A DNA stretch of 55,738 bases from Shimwellia pseudoproteus (GTDB lineage: Bacteria; Pseudomonadota; Gammaproteobacteria; Enterobacterales; Enterobacteriaceae). The notes beneath the pieces are model-generated. The model was not told the origin of the DNA. It saw only the letters and a list, made by a program, of their open reading frames with translations, and searched no databases. Shown here one piece after another: positions 36,286-45,871 of this stretch. The position numbers and the translations under genes are program-made. Numbering within the stretch: position 1 is the stretch's first letter; every line of letters begins with the position of its first letter. The DNA is taken from NCBI RefSeq assembly GCF_016415625.1, contig NZ_WBXP01000027.1, positions 1 through 55,738 on the forward strand, given 5' to 3'.

Positions 36286-36609
36286 ATGGCACATCAGGAA
36301 ATTATCGCGACCCTGATCCAGTGGATCGATGAACATATTGATCAACCGCTCAATATCGATATGGTGGCGAAAAAGTCAGGTTATTCAAAGTGGTACTTGC
36401 AGAGAATGTTCCGTATGGTCACCCGCCAGGCCCTGGGCGAGTATATCCGCCAGCGCCGTCTGACCCTGGCCGCTGAGGCCCTGCGTACCACACAAAAACC
36501 CATTTTTGATATCGCAATGGACCACGGTTACATCTCTCAGCAGACCTTTTCCCGGGTCTTCCGCCGCGAATATGCCCGCACCCCTACCGATTATCGCCAA
36601 CATGCCTGA
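36286..36609 (+). CDS. soxS: SoxS, AraC-family activator of the superoxide response
   Basis: A 107-residue AraC/XylS-type activator with two helix-turn-helix units (MVAKKSGYSKWYLQRMFRMV and FDIAMDHGYISQQTFSRVFR). It switches on sodA, zwf, acrAB, fumC and others. ATG 36286 (MAHQEIIATLIQWID) matches the E. coli start and has GGAGAGG upstream; ATG 36268 is in frame but not supported. It is transcribed only when SoxR is oxidised. Confidence 0.96.
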   Translation: MAHQEIIATLIQWIDEHIDQPLNIDMVAKKSGYSKWYLQRMFRMVTRQALGEYIRQRRLTLAAEALRTTQKPIFDIAMDHGYISQQTFSRVFRREYARTPTDYRQHA

Positions 36610-36612
36610 TCC

Positions 36613-36636
36613 GCTGGCCGGGATGTACCGGCCAGC
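36613..36636 (+). terminator. Hairpin after soxS
   Basis: GCTGGCCGG and CCGGCCAGC form a perfect 9-bp stem with a 6-base loop, 3 bases after the soxS stop. No T-run follows. Confidence 0.6.
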
Positions 36637-36847
36637 ACGTCCCGCCAGAAAAATAGCATAAAATATCGCCAGAAGACGTGGTGAATAAACCACCAACTGT
36701 GATACAGTTCACACCATTAATGCAACGCGCATTCAAATTACATTCAAAACACCCACTTATTCCTTTGACGGCGACGTAGTTCCTGTTCAGCGTCTCGCAC
36801 GCCTGTGCCGTTATGCGTATAAGTATTTCCGCTGAGGATCTCTGTTT

Positions 36848-37141
36848 ATGGCTATCGTTACCACCGGTGTAGCGGCGACGGGTCTGGCAATATTGCGCTG
36901 GCAGTTACTGAGCGCCACGCTGATGTTTATTGCCAGTACCCTGAATATCAAATTACGTAAATCCGATTACCATGCCCTGGCGGTGGTGGTCAGCGGCCTG
37001 GGTATCGCGGCATCCTGCTGGTTTGCCGCCGGTCTGCTGGGGCTCACCATTGATCTCCCGGCCATCTGGAGCGGCACCAAATCCTTTATGGTGCAGATGA
37101 TGAGCTACGCGCCACCGGATTATCCGGCAACCCTGCCCTGA
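36848..37141 (+). CDS. yjcB: YjcB, small inner-membrane protein
   Basis: A 97-residue membrane protein with two or three hydrophobic segments (about 5-30, 40-70). The core LRWQLLSATLMFIASTLNIK and the SDYHALAVVVSGLG block match E. coli YjcB (93 residues). The first ten residues carry an insertion relative to E. coli. Function unknown. In E. coli it lies between ssb and yjcC; here yjcC is absent and a transport operon has been inserted on the ssb side. Confidence 0.88.
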   Translation: MAIVTTGVAATGLAILRWQLLSATLMFIASTLNIKLRKSDYHALAVVVSGLGIAASCWFAAGLLGLTIDLPAIWSGTKSFMVQMMSYAPPDYPATLP

Positions 37142-37165
37142 TGCTCGCTAACCGCGGGTTATCCG

Positions 37166-38299
37166 TTACCCGCGGTTACGCTGTAAGAGTTGCCGTAAAC
37201 GGCGGCCGTCCCGCACTAGGCCAATCGCCATGCCCAGCAGGGTATAGACCGCCCCCAACAACAACAGCATCCCCACATCCGGCAATGCGCTTTGCCACGG
37301 CAGCCCCATCTGATTCACCCCGGCAATGGCTTTTGTGGCCCAGGTGGTGGGCAGACAGGATGAAACAAACCGCACCCATACCGGCATCGCCTGTACCGGC
37401 CAAATGGTCCCCGAGAGATAAAACACCGGCATGGTAATAAACGAGAGCGTCAGGTAAATCAGCTCAACCCGCCGCAGACACTCAGTTATCAGTTTCCCCA
37501 GCCCCAGAACCGCCAGCAGAAACGGAAATGTCAGCAGTAAAATCTCCAGAATTGATGCGGTTTGCCGGTAGCCCAGCACCCAGGGCCAGAGCACGAACAG
37601 GACAATAGATAAAAACAGCCAAATCGGCAGTAATGCCGATAATCCCCCCATATAAACCAGCAGCGGGGGCTGGCCCTGGCTGCGTAATACCAGGCGCACC
37701 CGTACGCTGGCAATCAGTAACGAATGCTGCAGCAACACCACCAGCAGGCCGGGGAAGACAATGGCTGCAAAGCTTATCCCGGGGTTAAACACATCTTCGG
37801 TTCGGGCGGTTATCGGGGCGAGGATCACCTCGGCCTGGCGCAGGCTGAAACCGCTGGCCAGCATCCTTTCCGTTTGGTAGTAGCTGAGCATCTCCTGATA
37901 AGCGGCCTGCACATCCTGCTGAATTTGCCCGTTAGGCAGGCGGTTAGTGGCATCACCGTACACCGGAATGGTCACGGGCTTCCCGGCCAGCAGCTTCTTC
38001 TCCAGATCCGTGGGCATAATGATCACCGCAAACAGCTTGCGAAACCCCAGATCGTGGATAGCCTCTGGCAAGCTGTCGTAGCCCACAGTGTTTATCTTAT
38101 CGGTGGCATCAAGGTTGCGGATCAATAAGCGGCTCGCCGGGCTATGATCCTGATCGACCACCGCCACCGGCAGATCCTGCACGGTGCGGTGCCAGTAGAC
38201 ACTGCTCATCAGACACAATGAGATAAGCAGCATCATCCACATCGGCCGCTCCAGCAGCCCGCCCAGCACCTTAATAAAGGTGGCCCAGAAGATCTTCAT
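37166..38299 (-). CDS. ABC-2-type membrane permease, second of a pair
   Basis: A 377-residue protein of the ABC2_membrane_3 / YhhJ-YbhR type. One N-terminal membrane helix (about 20-37) is followed by a large periplasmic domain starting LPVAVVDQDHSPASRLLIRN and then five or six helices from about residue 180. The motif LPVAVVD-x-DHSP is shared with the other permease, so the two probably form a heterodimer. It overlaps the upstream permease gene by 4 bases and is last in the HlyD operon. No ATP-binding domain is fused or encoded nearby. Confidence 0.85.
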   Translation of the reverse strand: MKIFWATFIKVLGGLLERPMWMMLLISLCLMSSVYWHRTVQDLPVAVVDQDHSPASRLLIRNLDATDKINTVGYDSLPEAIHDLGFRKLFAVIIMPTDLEKKLLAGKPVTIPVYGDATNRLPNGQIQQDVQAAYQEMLSYYQTERMLASGFSLRQAEVILAPITARTEDVFNPGISFAAIVFPGLLVVLLQHSLLIASVRVRLVLRSQGQPPLLVYMGGLSALLPIWLFLSIVLFVLWPWVLGYRQTASILEILLLTFPFLLAVLGLGKLITECLRRVELIYLTLSFITMPVFYLSGTIWPVQAMPVWVRFVSSCLPTTWATKAIAGVNQMGLPWQSALPDVGMLLLLGAVYTLLGMAIGLVRDGRRLRQLLQRNRG

Positions 38300-39450
38300 T
38301 GCAGCGTCTCCGGCATCCGCAAGCGCGCCGTCAGGCGGTTACGGATCAGAATCGCCGCCACCAGCGGATAGATCATGAGCAGCGCGCAGACCTCAATGAT
38401 CGGTTTGCCGGGCACCTGGCGCAGAAAGATCCCAAACATGGCATACAGGGCGTGGGTTAGCGGCTCGAGGTTGGCGAAAATTTGCGCAAACAGCGGCATC
38501 GACAGTTCCGGCATCACCGTCCCGGAAAAGGTCAACGCCGCCCCCACCAGAATCCCCACCAGGGTATAGGCGGTGATGGCGCTGCGGGTAAAGGTATATA
38601 GCAGCATGCCGATACTCTGGGCGGCAATCACATAGCAGAAGCCCACCGCCAGCATATAGAAAGGGTTCCCCACCATGCGCGCATCGAAGATCCACACCAG
38701 CAGCCCCAGCTCCCCCATCAGGAGCGTGGTGTAGATCAGGGTATAGGGGGCCAGTTTGCCCAGCAGGGCCATACTGAATGAGCTGGAATAGAGCAACGGT
38801 TTGCTGCGCGCCAGCACGTAGATCATGCAGGTCACCACAAACAGTTGCAGCAGGTGAATAGTGGCGGAGAACTGCTGGTAATAGATATAGCTGCCGCTGG
38901 CGTTAAACAGACTGTCGTAAGAGAGCGTAACCTGGGGCAGCGCCGGTAGCGTTTTTCCGGTCATCGCGGTGACATAACTGCGGGCATTGCCGTTCATCTC
39001 GGCCATCAGACCAGGGAAATCCTGGGTGGCGTACAGGCCGGCGCCATAAAACAGCGCATTATAAAACAGCACCACCTGAGGCTGGCGCCCCCCCAGGGTG
39101 TCCGCTTCAAAATCCCGGGGAATGTACAACATCGCATAGTCCTGAGCGCTGCTCATCCGCTGTTTCGCCTCTGCCAGGCCGCCCACCGGTACCTCAAGCT
39201 GGGCATGGGGCCCGGCGTCCAGTTTACGGATAAGCTCCCGGGAAAGCGGGCTGTGGTCGTTATCCACCACCGCTACCGGCAGTTCCAGCAGTGTCCCTTC
39301 GGAAAAGTTGCTGCCGATAAGCCCAAACAGGATCAGCGGGAAGCACCAGGTTATCCAGTGGATCTCCGGCTGGCGAAACGCTTTGCGGACTTCACGACGA
39401 AACGCGAGGCTAAAACAGCGCCAGCCGCACCTTATTCCTTCCATTGCCAT
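38296..39450 (-). CDS. ABC-2-type membrane permease, first of a pair
   Basis: A 384-residue protein of the same family as its neighbour: an N-terminal helix (about 28-45), a periplasmic domain beginning LPVAVVDNDHSPLSRELIRK, and a C-terminal cluster of helices. The start is ATG 39450 or ATG 39444; 39450 has AAGGG about 13 bases upstream. Both lie inside the end of the HlyD gene, so translation is coupled. Such permeases normally export drugs or bile acids with an ATPase such as RbbA or YbhF, which is missing here. Confidence 0.83.
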   Translation of the reverse strand: MAMEGIRCGWRCFSLAFRREVRKAFRQPEIHWITWCFPLILFGLIGSNFSEGTLLELPVAVVDNDHSPLSRELIRKLDAGPHAQLEVPVGGLAEAKQRMSSAQDYAMLYIPRDFEADTLGGRQPQVVLFYNALFYGAGLYATQDFPGLMAEMNGNARSYVTAMTGKTLPALPQVTLSYDSLFNASGSYIYYQQFSATIHLLQLFVVTCMIYVLARSKPLLYSSSFSMALLGKLAPYTLIYTTLLMGELGLLVWIFDARMVGNPFYMLAVGFCYVIAAQSIGMLLYTFTRSAITAYTLVGILVGAALTFSGTVMPELSMPLFAQIFANLEPLTHALYAMFGIFLRQVPGKPIIEVCALLMIYPLVAAILIRNRLTARLRMPETLQ

Positions 39451-40403
39451 AATGCGCTCATCCCTTGTCGTAACCCTTCCGTTGGCTGTACTGGCCACAG
39501 GCGAACCTCAAATGTCTTGAGGTCAAAATCCCCGGTGGCGCGGGTAGCCCGTTTGGTAGCGTAATCCCCCAGCGGGGCGATATAGCGTACTTCGGCGTCG
39601 ATCTCTTGATTATTCAGGGCCGGAATGCGCAGCCGGATCTTATCGCCCTTACGTACATGGGCGAGGATATCTTCACGCAGGTTAAAGATAAAATAAGCCT
39701 GATTCTGGCGTACCAGGGTCAGCAGCGGGCTGGAGGCATTTAGCAGTTCCCCCACTTCCGAAGGGATCGGCCCGACTTCGCCGTCTACCGGGGCAATCAC
39801 GTTCAGCTCATCGGCCTGGACTTTAATTTCAATCAGATCCTGTTCTGCCTGCTGGAGCTGAGCACCGTAGATCTCGCGCTGTTCGATCCGGTCACCGTGG
39901 ATGCCTTCATCGAGGTTGGCTCTGGCCGCTTTCACTTTTTCCAGCGCCGAGTCCCGGCTGCTGAGCGAGTCGTCTAACTCCTGGGCCGAGATATAGCCTT
40001 TGGCCGCCACGCGTTGATTACGCAGCAGCAGGTCATTGGCATTTTTGTAGCTGGCTTCGGCGTCCGCCAGGGTGGCGCGCAGGTTGCGGATACTCTCTTC
40101 ACGGGTACCGTTCATGGAAAGTTGATACTGGTATTTTGCCTGGTCCCGGGTGGCCTGGGCGGCGTTCAGTTGGGCTATCAGTTCAGGCGCATCCATCTTC
40201 AGCATCAGTTGGCCGGCTTTTACGTCATCCCCGCGTTCAACCAGCCGTTCAGTAATCCGGCCTTTAGCCTTGGAGGTAACAATAACTTCCGGGGCGTCCA
40301 CCTCACCCTGCAACAATAAATCCTGGTTTCTGGCGCGGAAGAGGATAGCAAGCGCCACCAGTAACACCACGACCAGTAAGGTAAAAAGGGTCTTTTTGTT
40401 CAT
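39432..40403 (-). CDS. HlyD-family membrane fusion protein
   Basis: A 323-residue periplasmic adaptor (YhiI/YbhG/EmrA type). One N-terminal membrane anchor (about residues 5-23) precedes a lipoyl half-motif VDAPEVIVTSKAKGRITERL, an alpha-helical hairpin of about 100 residues (from TRDQAKYQYQLS to QAEQDLIEIKVQ), the second lipoyl half VIAPVDGEVGPIPSEVGELL, and a beta-barrel domain. It would link the two permeases downstream to an outer-membrane TolC. It is first gene of the operon; the upstream 194-bp gap lies before the ssb terminator. Confidence 0.88.
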   Translation of the reverse strand: MNKKTLFTLLVVVLLVALAILFRARNQDLLLQGEVDAPEVIVTSKAKGRITERLVERGDDVKAGQLMLKMDAPELIAQLNAAQATRDQAKYQYQLSMNGTREESIRNLRATLADAEASYKNANDLLLRNQRVAAKGYISAQELDDSLSSRDSALEKVKAARANLDEGIHGDRIEQREIYGAQLQQAEQDLIEIKVQADELNVIAPVDGEVGPIPSEVGELLNASSPLLTLVRQNQAYFIFNLREDILAHVRKGDKIRLRIPALNNQEIDAEVRYIAPLGDYATKRATRATGDFDLKTFEVRLWPVQPTEGLRQGMSALWQWKE

Positions 40404-40549
40404 TTAATAATCCTTGCCTGTACGCCCGATCCCGGCGCGCATAATCCTGTATTTCTTATTCTGGCACAGAACCTACATTCTGATGGACTGATGATAAATT
40501 ATCCCTGGTTTCCGCCGCGTCAGATGAATCCTGGGTGAATTTTTGCCAT

Positions 40550-40576
40550 AAAAAAACCCCGCCGGAGCGGGGTTTT
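40550..40576 (-). terminator. Terminator of ssb
   Basis: AAAACCCCGC and GCGGGGTTTT form a 10-bp stem with loop CGGA. On the minus strand the T-run continues past the stem. It lies about 22 bases after the ssb stop. Confidence 0.9.
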
Positions 40577-40597
40577 CGGAACGCGGAATATCGCCGA

Positions 40598-41140
40598 TCA
40601 GAACGGGATATCGTCGTCAAAGTCCATTGGCGGTTCGCTGGAAGACGGTGCTGCCGGTGCGGATGGCTGCTGCGGGCGCTGCTGTGCGCCGCCGCTGAAC
40701 TGGCTGCCGCCCTGAGGCTGCTGCTGAGGTTGGCCCCAACCGCCCTGCTGGCCGCCGGTGTTGCCGCCTGCTGGCGCATTACCGCCGCCCTGACGACCGC
40801 CCAGCATCTGCATGGTACCGCCGACGTTAACCACGATTTCGGTGGTGTAACGTTCCTGGCCGCTCTGATCCTGCCACTTGCGGGTGCGCAGCTGGCCTTC
40901 AATATAGACCTGAGAGCCCTTACGCAGATATTCACCGGCAACTTCAGCCAGTTTGCCAAACAACACCACGCGGTGCCATTCAGTCTGCTCTTTCATTTCG
41001 CCGGTCTGCTTATCGCGCCAGGATTCGGAAGTAGCCAGCGTAATGTTGGCAACCGCACCACCATTTGGCATGTAGCGTACTTCCGGGTCCTGCCCCAGAT
41101 TACCGACCAGAATCACCTTGTTGACGCCTCTGCTGGCCAT
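40598..41140 (-). CDS. ssb: SSB, single-stranded DNA-binding protein
   Basis: A 180-residue homotetramer-forming protein that coats single-stranded DNA and recruits repair and replication enzymes. The OB-fold covers about residues 1-112 ([20 protein letters not shown] at the start). A Gly/Gln/Pro-rich linker follows, and the acidic tip MDFDDDIPF that binds partner proteins ends the chain. The length is two more than in E. coli, in the linker. It is divergent from uvrA, as in E. coli. Confidence 0.97.
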   Translation of the reverse strand: MASRGVNKVILVGNLGQDPEVRYMPNGGAVANITLATSESWRDKQTGEMKEQTEWHRVVLFGKLAEVAGEYLRKGSQVYIEGQLRTRKWQDQSGQERYTTEIVVNVGGTMQMLGGRQGGGNAPAGGNTGGQQGGWGQPQQQPQGGSQFSGGAQQRPQQPSAPAAPSSSEPPMDFDDDIPF

Positions 41141-41310
41141 GCTCGTGTCTCCTGAATACGTTTCTTACAAGTTTAAGCGCGGGATTGTAGCATTTCAAAG
41201 CGGGTGTTTGATAGTTTGGATCTGGCTTCAGATAATTTCATTGTCGTGATTTTCAACCGGCGCAGAGGCTGGCGAATAGCCGCACAATTTCCCCCTGCGC
41301 CGCCGTTATA

Positions 41311-41326
41311 CTGTATATCCATTCAG
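41311..41326. promoter_or_regulatory. LexA box between ssb and uvrA
   Basis: CTGTATATCCATTCAG has the CTG-N10-CAG form of LexA sites and differs little from the E. coli uvrA box. It lies 140 bases before uvrA and controls uvrA, and probably one ssb promoter. The rest of the 325-bp gap holds the two promoters and no gene. Confidence 0.92.
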
Positions 41327-41465
41327 GTTAAGTTGTGCCATAATTAGCCGTTTCTGGCTGCCGGTTTATCACGTTTTTACCCTTACTTTCCGTCTGCACG
41401 CCCCTGCACATCATCGGCGTCGGGTAAAAACAACCAGGCACAGGCGTTACTACCGGGAAAGGTGA

Positions 41466-44294
41466 ATGGATAAGATAGAAGTTCGGGGCGCCCGCACCCA
41501 CAATCTCAAAAATATTAACCTGATCATCCCCCGCGACAAGCTGATTGTTGTCACCGGGCTATCGGGTTCTGGCAAATCCTCACTGGCTTTCGACACGCTC
41601 TATGCCGAGGGGCAGCGGCGTTACGTTGAATCGCTGTCTGCCTACGCGCGCCAGTTTCTGTCGCTGATGGAAAAACCGGACGTTGACCATATTGAAGGGT
41701 TATCGCCGGCTATCTCCATTGAGCAAAAATCGACATCGCACAACCCGCGTTCTACGGTGGGGACCATCACCGAGATTCACGACTATCTGCGCCTGTTGTT
41801 CGCCCGGGTGGGTGAGCCACGCTGCCCGGACCACGATATCCCACTGGCGGCGCAAACCGTCAGCCAGATGGTGGACAACGTCCTCGCCCAGCCGGAAGGT
41901 AAACGCCTGATGCTGCTGGCGCCTATCATTAAAGAGCGCAAAGGCGAGCACACCAAAACCCTCGAAAATCTGGCCAGCCAGGGGTATATCCGCGCCCGTA
42001 TCGACGGTGAAGTCTGTGACCTGTCAGACCCGCCAAAGCTGGAGCTGCAGAAAAAACACACCATCGAAGTGGTGGTGGACCGCTTTAAAGTACGCGCCGA
42101 CCTTGCCCAGCGCCTGGCGGAATCCTTCGAAACGGCCCTGGATCTGTCTGGCGGTACGGTGGTGGTGGCCGATATGGACGACGACAACGCCGAGCCGCTG
42201 ATCTTCTCGTCCAATTTTGCCTGCCCGATTTGCGGCTACAGCATGCACGAGCTGGAGCCACGGCTGTTCTCGTTCAACAACCCGGCGGGGGCCTGCCCAA
42301 CCTGTGATGGTTTAGGGGTACAGCAGTATTTTGATCCCGAGCGGGTGATCCAGAATGGTGAGCTGTCGCTGGCAGGCGGCGCGATCCGCGGCTGGGATCG
42401 GCGCAACTTTTACTATTTCCAGATGCTGCGCTCCCTGGCGGATCACTATGATTTTGATGTCGAAGCCCCCTGGGACTCTCTGCCCGCGAACATCCAGAGC
42501 GTGGTGCTGAACGGGTCCGGTAAGCAGACCATCGAATTTAAATATATCAACGATCGCGGCGATACCTCGGTGCGCCATCATCCCTTTGAAGGGGTGCTGA
42601 ACAATATGGAGCGCCGCTACAAAGAGACCGAGTCCGCCGCGGTGCGCGAAGAGCTGGCTAAATTTATCAGTAGCCGCCCCTGCGCCAGCTGCCACGGCAC
42701 CCGCCTGCGCCGGGAAGCCCGCCACGTATTTGTGGAAAATACCGCCCTGCCGACCATTTCAGAGATGAGCATCGGCCACGCCATGGACTTCTTCAATAAT
42801 CTGAAGCTCTCCGGCCAGCGGGCAAAAATCGCCGAGAAGGTCCTGAAAGAGATTGGCGATCGGCTGAAATTCCTCGTCAACGTGGGCCTCAATTACCTGA
42901 CCCTCTCCCGCTCCGCGGAAACCCTGTCCGGTGGGGAAGCCCAGCGTATCCGCCTGGCCAGCCAGATTGGCGCGGGCCTGGTGGGGGTGATGTACGTACT
43001 GGATGAGCCGTCAATTGGCCTGCACCAGCGGGATAACGAACGGCTGCTGGAAACCCTGATCCACCTGCGTAACCTGGGTAATACCGTTATCGTGGTAGAA
43101 CACGACGAAGACGCCATCCGCGCCGCTGACCATATTATTGATATTGGCCCCGGCGCCGGGGTCCACGGCGGTAACGTGGTCGCCGAAGGGACCCTTGATG
43201 CCATTATGGCGGTACCGGAGTCCCTCACCGGCCAGTTTATGAGCGGCCAGCGCAGTATTGCGGTGCCGAAAAAACGCGTACCGGCGGATCCGGAAAAAGT
43301 GCTCAAGCTGTCCGGTGCCCGGGGTAACAACCTGAAAGATGTCACCCTGACCCTGCCAGTGGGCCTGTTTACCTGTATTACCGGGGTGTCCGGCTCCGGG
43401 AAGTCGACCCTGATTAACGACACGCTGTTCCCGATTGCCCAGCGCCAGTTAAACGGGGCAGCCATTGCCGAACCCGCCCCGTACCGGGAGGTCCAGGGGC
43501 TGGAGCATTTCGATAAAGTTATCGACATCGACCAGAGCCCCATTGGCCGCACACCGCGTTCTAACCCGGCCACCTACACCGGGGTCTTTACGCCGGTACG
43601 TGAATTGTTTGCCGGGGTACCGGAATCCCGCACCCGTGGCTATACCCCAGGGCGCTTTAGTTTCAACGTGCGCGGCGGCCGCTGTGAAGCCTGCCAGGGT
43701 GACGGGGTGCTAAAAGTAGAAATGCACTTCCTGCCGGATATTTACGTCCCTTGCGATCAGTGTAAAGGGCAGCGTTATAACCGCGAAACCCTGGAAATTA
43801 AGTACAAAGGCAAGAATATCCATGAAGTGCTGGATATGACAATCGAAGACGCGCGGGAGTTCTTTGATGCGGTACCGGCGCTGGCCCGTAAGCTGCAAAC
43901 CCTGATTGATGTAGGCCTGTCCTATATTCGTCTTGGCCAGGCGGCCACCACCTTGTCCGGCGGGGAGGCACAGCGGGTAAAACTGGCCCGTGAGCTGTCC
44001 AAGCGCGGCACCGGCCAGACCCTGTACATTCTCGATGAGCCGACAACCGGGCTGCATTTTGCCGATATTCAGCAACTGCTGGAGGTGCTGCACCAGCTAC
44101 GCGACCAGGGCAACACCATCGTGGTAATTGAGCACAATCTCGATGTGATTAAAACCGCAGACTGGATTGTCGACCTCGGCCCGGAAGGGGGCAGCGGCGG
44201 CGGCGAGATCCTGGTGGCCGGTACCCCAGAGACCGTGGCGGAATGCGCAGCGTCTTATACTGCGCACTTCCTGAAACCGCTGCTCAGTAAGTAA
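41466..44294 (+). CDS. uvrA: UvrA, excinuclease ABC subunit A
   Basis: A 942-residue ATPase that scans DNA for bulky damage and loads UvrB. Two ABC modules are present: Walker [10 protein letters not shown] near residue 31 and GVSGSGKST near residue 640, with signatures [20 protein letters not shown] and [19 protein letters not shown]. Zinc modules show [10 protein letters not shown]...CPTCDG, CASCHG and CEACQG...CDQCKG. E. coli UvrA is 940 residues. The gene is SOS-induced through the upstream LexA box. Confidence 0.97.
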   Translation: MDKIEVRGARTHNLKNINLIIPRDKLIVVTGLSGSGKSSLAFDTLYAEGQRRYVESLSAYARQFLSLMEKPDVDHIEGLSPAISIEQKSTSHNPRSTVGTITEIHDYLRLLFARVGEPRCPDHDIPLAAQTVSQMVDNVLAQPEGKRLMLLAPIIKERKGEHTKTLENLASQGYIRARIDGEVCDLSDPPKLELQKKHTIEVVVDRFKVRADLAQRLAESFETALDLSGGTVVVADMDDDNAEPLIFSSNFACPICGYSMHELEPRLFSFNNPAGACPTCDGLGVQQYFDPERVIQNGELSLAGGAIRGWDRRNFYYFQMLRSLADHYDFDVEAPWDSLPANIQSVVLNGSGKQTIEFKYINDRGDTSVRHHPFEGVLNNMERRYKETESAAVREELAKFISSRPCASCHGTRLRREARHVFVENTALPTISEMSIGHAMDFFNNLKLSGQRAKIAEKVLKEIGDRLKFLVNVGLNYLTLSRSAETLSGGEAQRIRLASQIGAGLVGVMYVLDEPSIGLHQRDNERLLETLIHLRNLGNTVIVVEHDEDAIRAADHIIDIGPGAGVHGGNVVAEGTLDAIMAVPESLTGQFMSGQRSIAVPKKRVPADPEKVLKLSGARGNNLKDVTLTLPVGLFTCITGVSGSGKSTLINDTLFPIAQRQLNGAAIAEPAPYREVQGLEHFDKVIDIDQSPIGRTPRSNPATYTGVFTPVRELFAGVPESRTRGYTPGRFSFNVRGGRCEACQGDGVLKVEMHFLPDIYVPCDQCKGQRYNRETLEIKYKGKNIHEVLDMTIEDAREFFDAVPALARKLQTLIDVGLSYIRLGQAATTLSGGEAQRVKLARELSKRGTGQTLYILDEPTTGLHFADIQQLLEVLHQLRDQGNTIVVIEHNLDVIKTADWIVDLGPEGGSGGGEILVAGTPETVAECAASYTAHFLKPLLSK

Positions 44295-44301
44295 CGGACC
44301 C

Positions 44302-44327
44302 AAGCCCCCTTCACCGGGGGCTTTTTT
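44302..44327 (+). terminator. Terminator of uvrA
   Basis: AAGCCCCC and GGGGGCTT form an 8-bp stem followed by TTTT. The end touches the stop codon of the convergent yjbR. Confidence 0.9.
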
Positions 44328-44685
44328 ATGATGCGCCGTTGAGCGCCCGGCGTTTATCCGCGGGCACCAGCGCCAGGGCCTGTTGCCAGGAGGCATTGAC
44401 CAGCGCATAGATCCGCGAGTCCAGCAACGAACCATCCAGATACAGCGTGCTCCAGCAGGATTTATTCAGATACGCGCTGGGGAAAACGTCCGCGTGGTTC
44501 TGGCGCAAAAGCTCCGCCAGTTCGGTGCTGGTTTTTAGCGATACCGCCGGCCGGTCATCGACACTGTGCACCATGGCAAATAACACATCGGCCACTTTGA
44601 TTTGGGTGGCTTTCCAGTCACTGTGCACGCTCTGCTGTGCGCCGGGTTTTGCCATGCAGTACTGGAGTAACTCTGAGTTGGTCAT
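44326..44685 (-). CDS. yjbR: YjbR, MmcQ/YjbR (CyaY-like fold) protein
   Basis: A 119-residue protein of the MmcQ/YjbR family, which has a CyaY-like fold and is sometimes described as DNA-binding. The sequence ELLQYCMAKPGAQQSVHSDW then KATQIKV and HLNK-type AYLNKSCWSTLYLDGSLLDS match E. coli YjbR. ATG 44685 has GGGGGGA 8 bases upstream. The neighbour yjbQ of E. coli is absent; 290 bases of apparently non-coding DNA (44686-44975) replace it. Confidence 0.92.
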   Translation of the reverse strand: MTNSELLQYCMAKPGAQQSVHSDWKATQIKVADVLFAMVHSVDDRPAVSLKTSTELAELLRQNHADVFPSAYLNKSCWSTLYLDGSLLDSRIYALVNASWQQALALVPADKRRALNGAS

Positions 44686-44975
44686 TATTGGTCCCCCCTG
44701 AAGCGTCACGACGATCCGTCACAGAGCGTCGCGCTACCGTGTTCCCCCAGCCTGATGCCTGTCTTCACCCTTCATTGCGCACCGGCAACACCAGAGAAAC
44801 CCCTCGCTGCGCTGACAGACAATGGTCATCAGCGCGGTCGTCTTCATGCGGGTATCTGCTCTGGCCTCTACCGCAACGGCGCCTGCATTAATACGACCCC
44901 GTTAAGTGTGCAGTATCCTGGCAAAAGGTAAACCCCTCAGCGCGCTTTGCTGAAAAAATAACCACCGCCGCCAGA

Positions 44976-45695
44976 TCAGTATTCCGAGTTAACAATCACC
45001 TCTTCACCCAGTGCCCCGGCTTTGGGGAGCGGGCGGTCCGTAGAGTTAGACGCCCGTAATACGCGGATCCCGCGGATACCCGACTCCTGGGCGGCCATAA
45101 TATCAGTGTCTGAATCACCGTAAAAAACACGGATCCCTTCGCGTTTCAGCCATCCGGTTTTGCTGTTCAGTTCATCGTCGCTGCCGACAAATATCACCGG
45201 GTGCATATTGGATTGCGGGATCAGAAAATCATCTTCTAATAGCCGGGAGAGGGTTTCCGTTTTGGTGGCGTTACGCGCGGTAATAAAGTAGATCTGATCG
45301 CCCCGCTTAACATGCATAGTGATCAGCGCCCGGGCCACTTCTTTAGGGATACTAAAGGCATCCCAGCTGTTATTCATTTTTTCCCAGAACTGATTATCCT
45401 TCAGATAATCCCGGGAGCCGGGGGATAACTCTTTACGCCCGCGCCAGAAACCAGGGCTGGAGAACAACACGGTATCGTCGATATCAAACCCCACCGCCAT
45501 CGGCGGGCGGTTCAGCAGGCTGTTTTCAATTTGCGCAACCGAGACCCAATGCACCGGCGCCCGTTCGGCCAGCTGGGCACTGGTCACCCCATTACCCGGG
45601 GTATCCTCCGGTGGCGCAGACATGGCGGCCATTACCGGCGCAGATAACCCAAATGCCAGGCACAACGCGGCACAGGCGGAAGTAAACTTACGCAT
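44976..45695 (-). CDS. aphA: AphA, class B acid phosphatase
   Basis: A 239-residue periplasmic phosphatase/phosphotransferase acting on nucleotides and other phosphomonoesters. A signal peptide ends near PVMA-AMSAP (about residue 23). The HAD-type motif [10 protein letters not shown] carries the nucleophilic and acid aspartates; the later [10 protein letters not shown] and [10 protein letters not shown] are motifs IV and II. E. coli AphA has 237 residues. Confidence 0.96.
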   Translation of the reverse strand: MRKFTSACAALCLAFGLSAPVMAAMSAPPEDTPGNGVTSAQLAERAPVHWVSVAQIENSLLNRPPMAVGFDIDDTVLFSSPGFWRGRKELSPGSRDYLKDNQFWEKMNNSWDAFSIPKEVARALITMHVKRGDQIYFITARNATKTETLSRLLEDDFLIPQSNMHPVIFVGSDDELNSKTGWLKREGIRVFYGDSDTDIMAAQESGIRGIRVLRASNSTDRPLPKAGALGEEVIVNSEY

Positions 45696-45830
45696 TATTT
45701 TCCTTATGGTTATTTGCTTATCGTTTATGACGATTAAAAGAGAGCAAAATGATTTATTCGCCGACTAAGGATACCAGTTTACGCCGGGGGTTTTTAGGGA
45801 TAAGAGACACAAAAACGATGAACTGAAGGG

Positions 45831-45855
45831 AATGCTCCGCGTGACACGGAGCATT
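45831..45855 (-). terminator. Hairpin downstream of tyrB
   Basis: AATGCTCCG and CGGAGCATT form a perfect 9-bp stem with a 7-base loop, 17 bases past the tyrB stop. The following minus-strand bases are not T-rich, so termination efficiency is uncertain. Confidence 0.6.
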
Positions 45856-45871
45856 TAATGATAGCGAGTGC

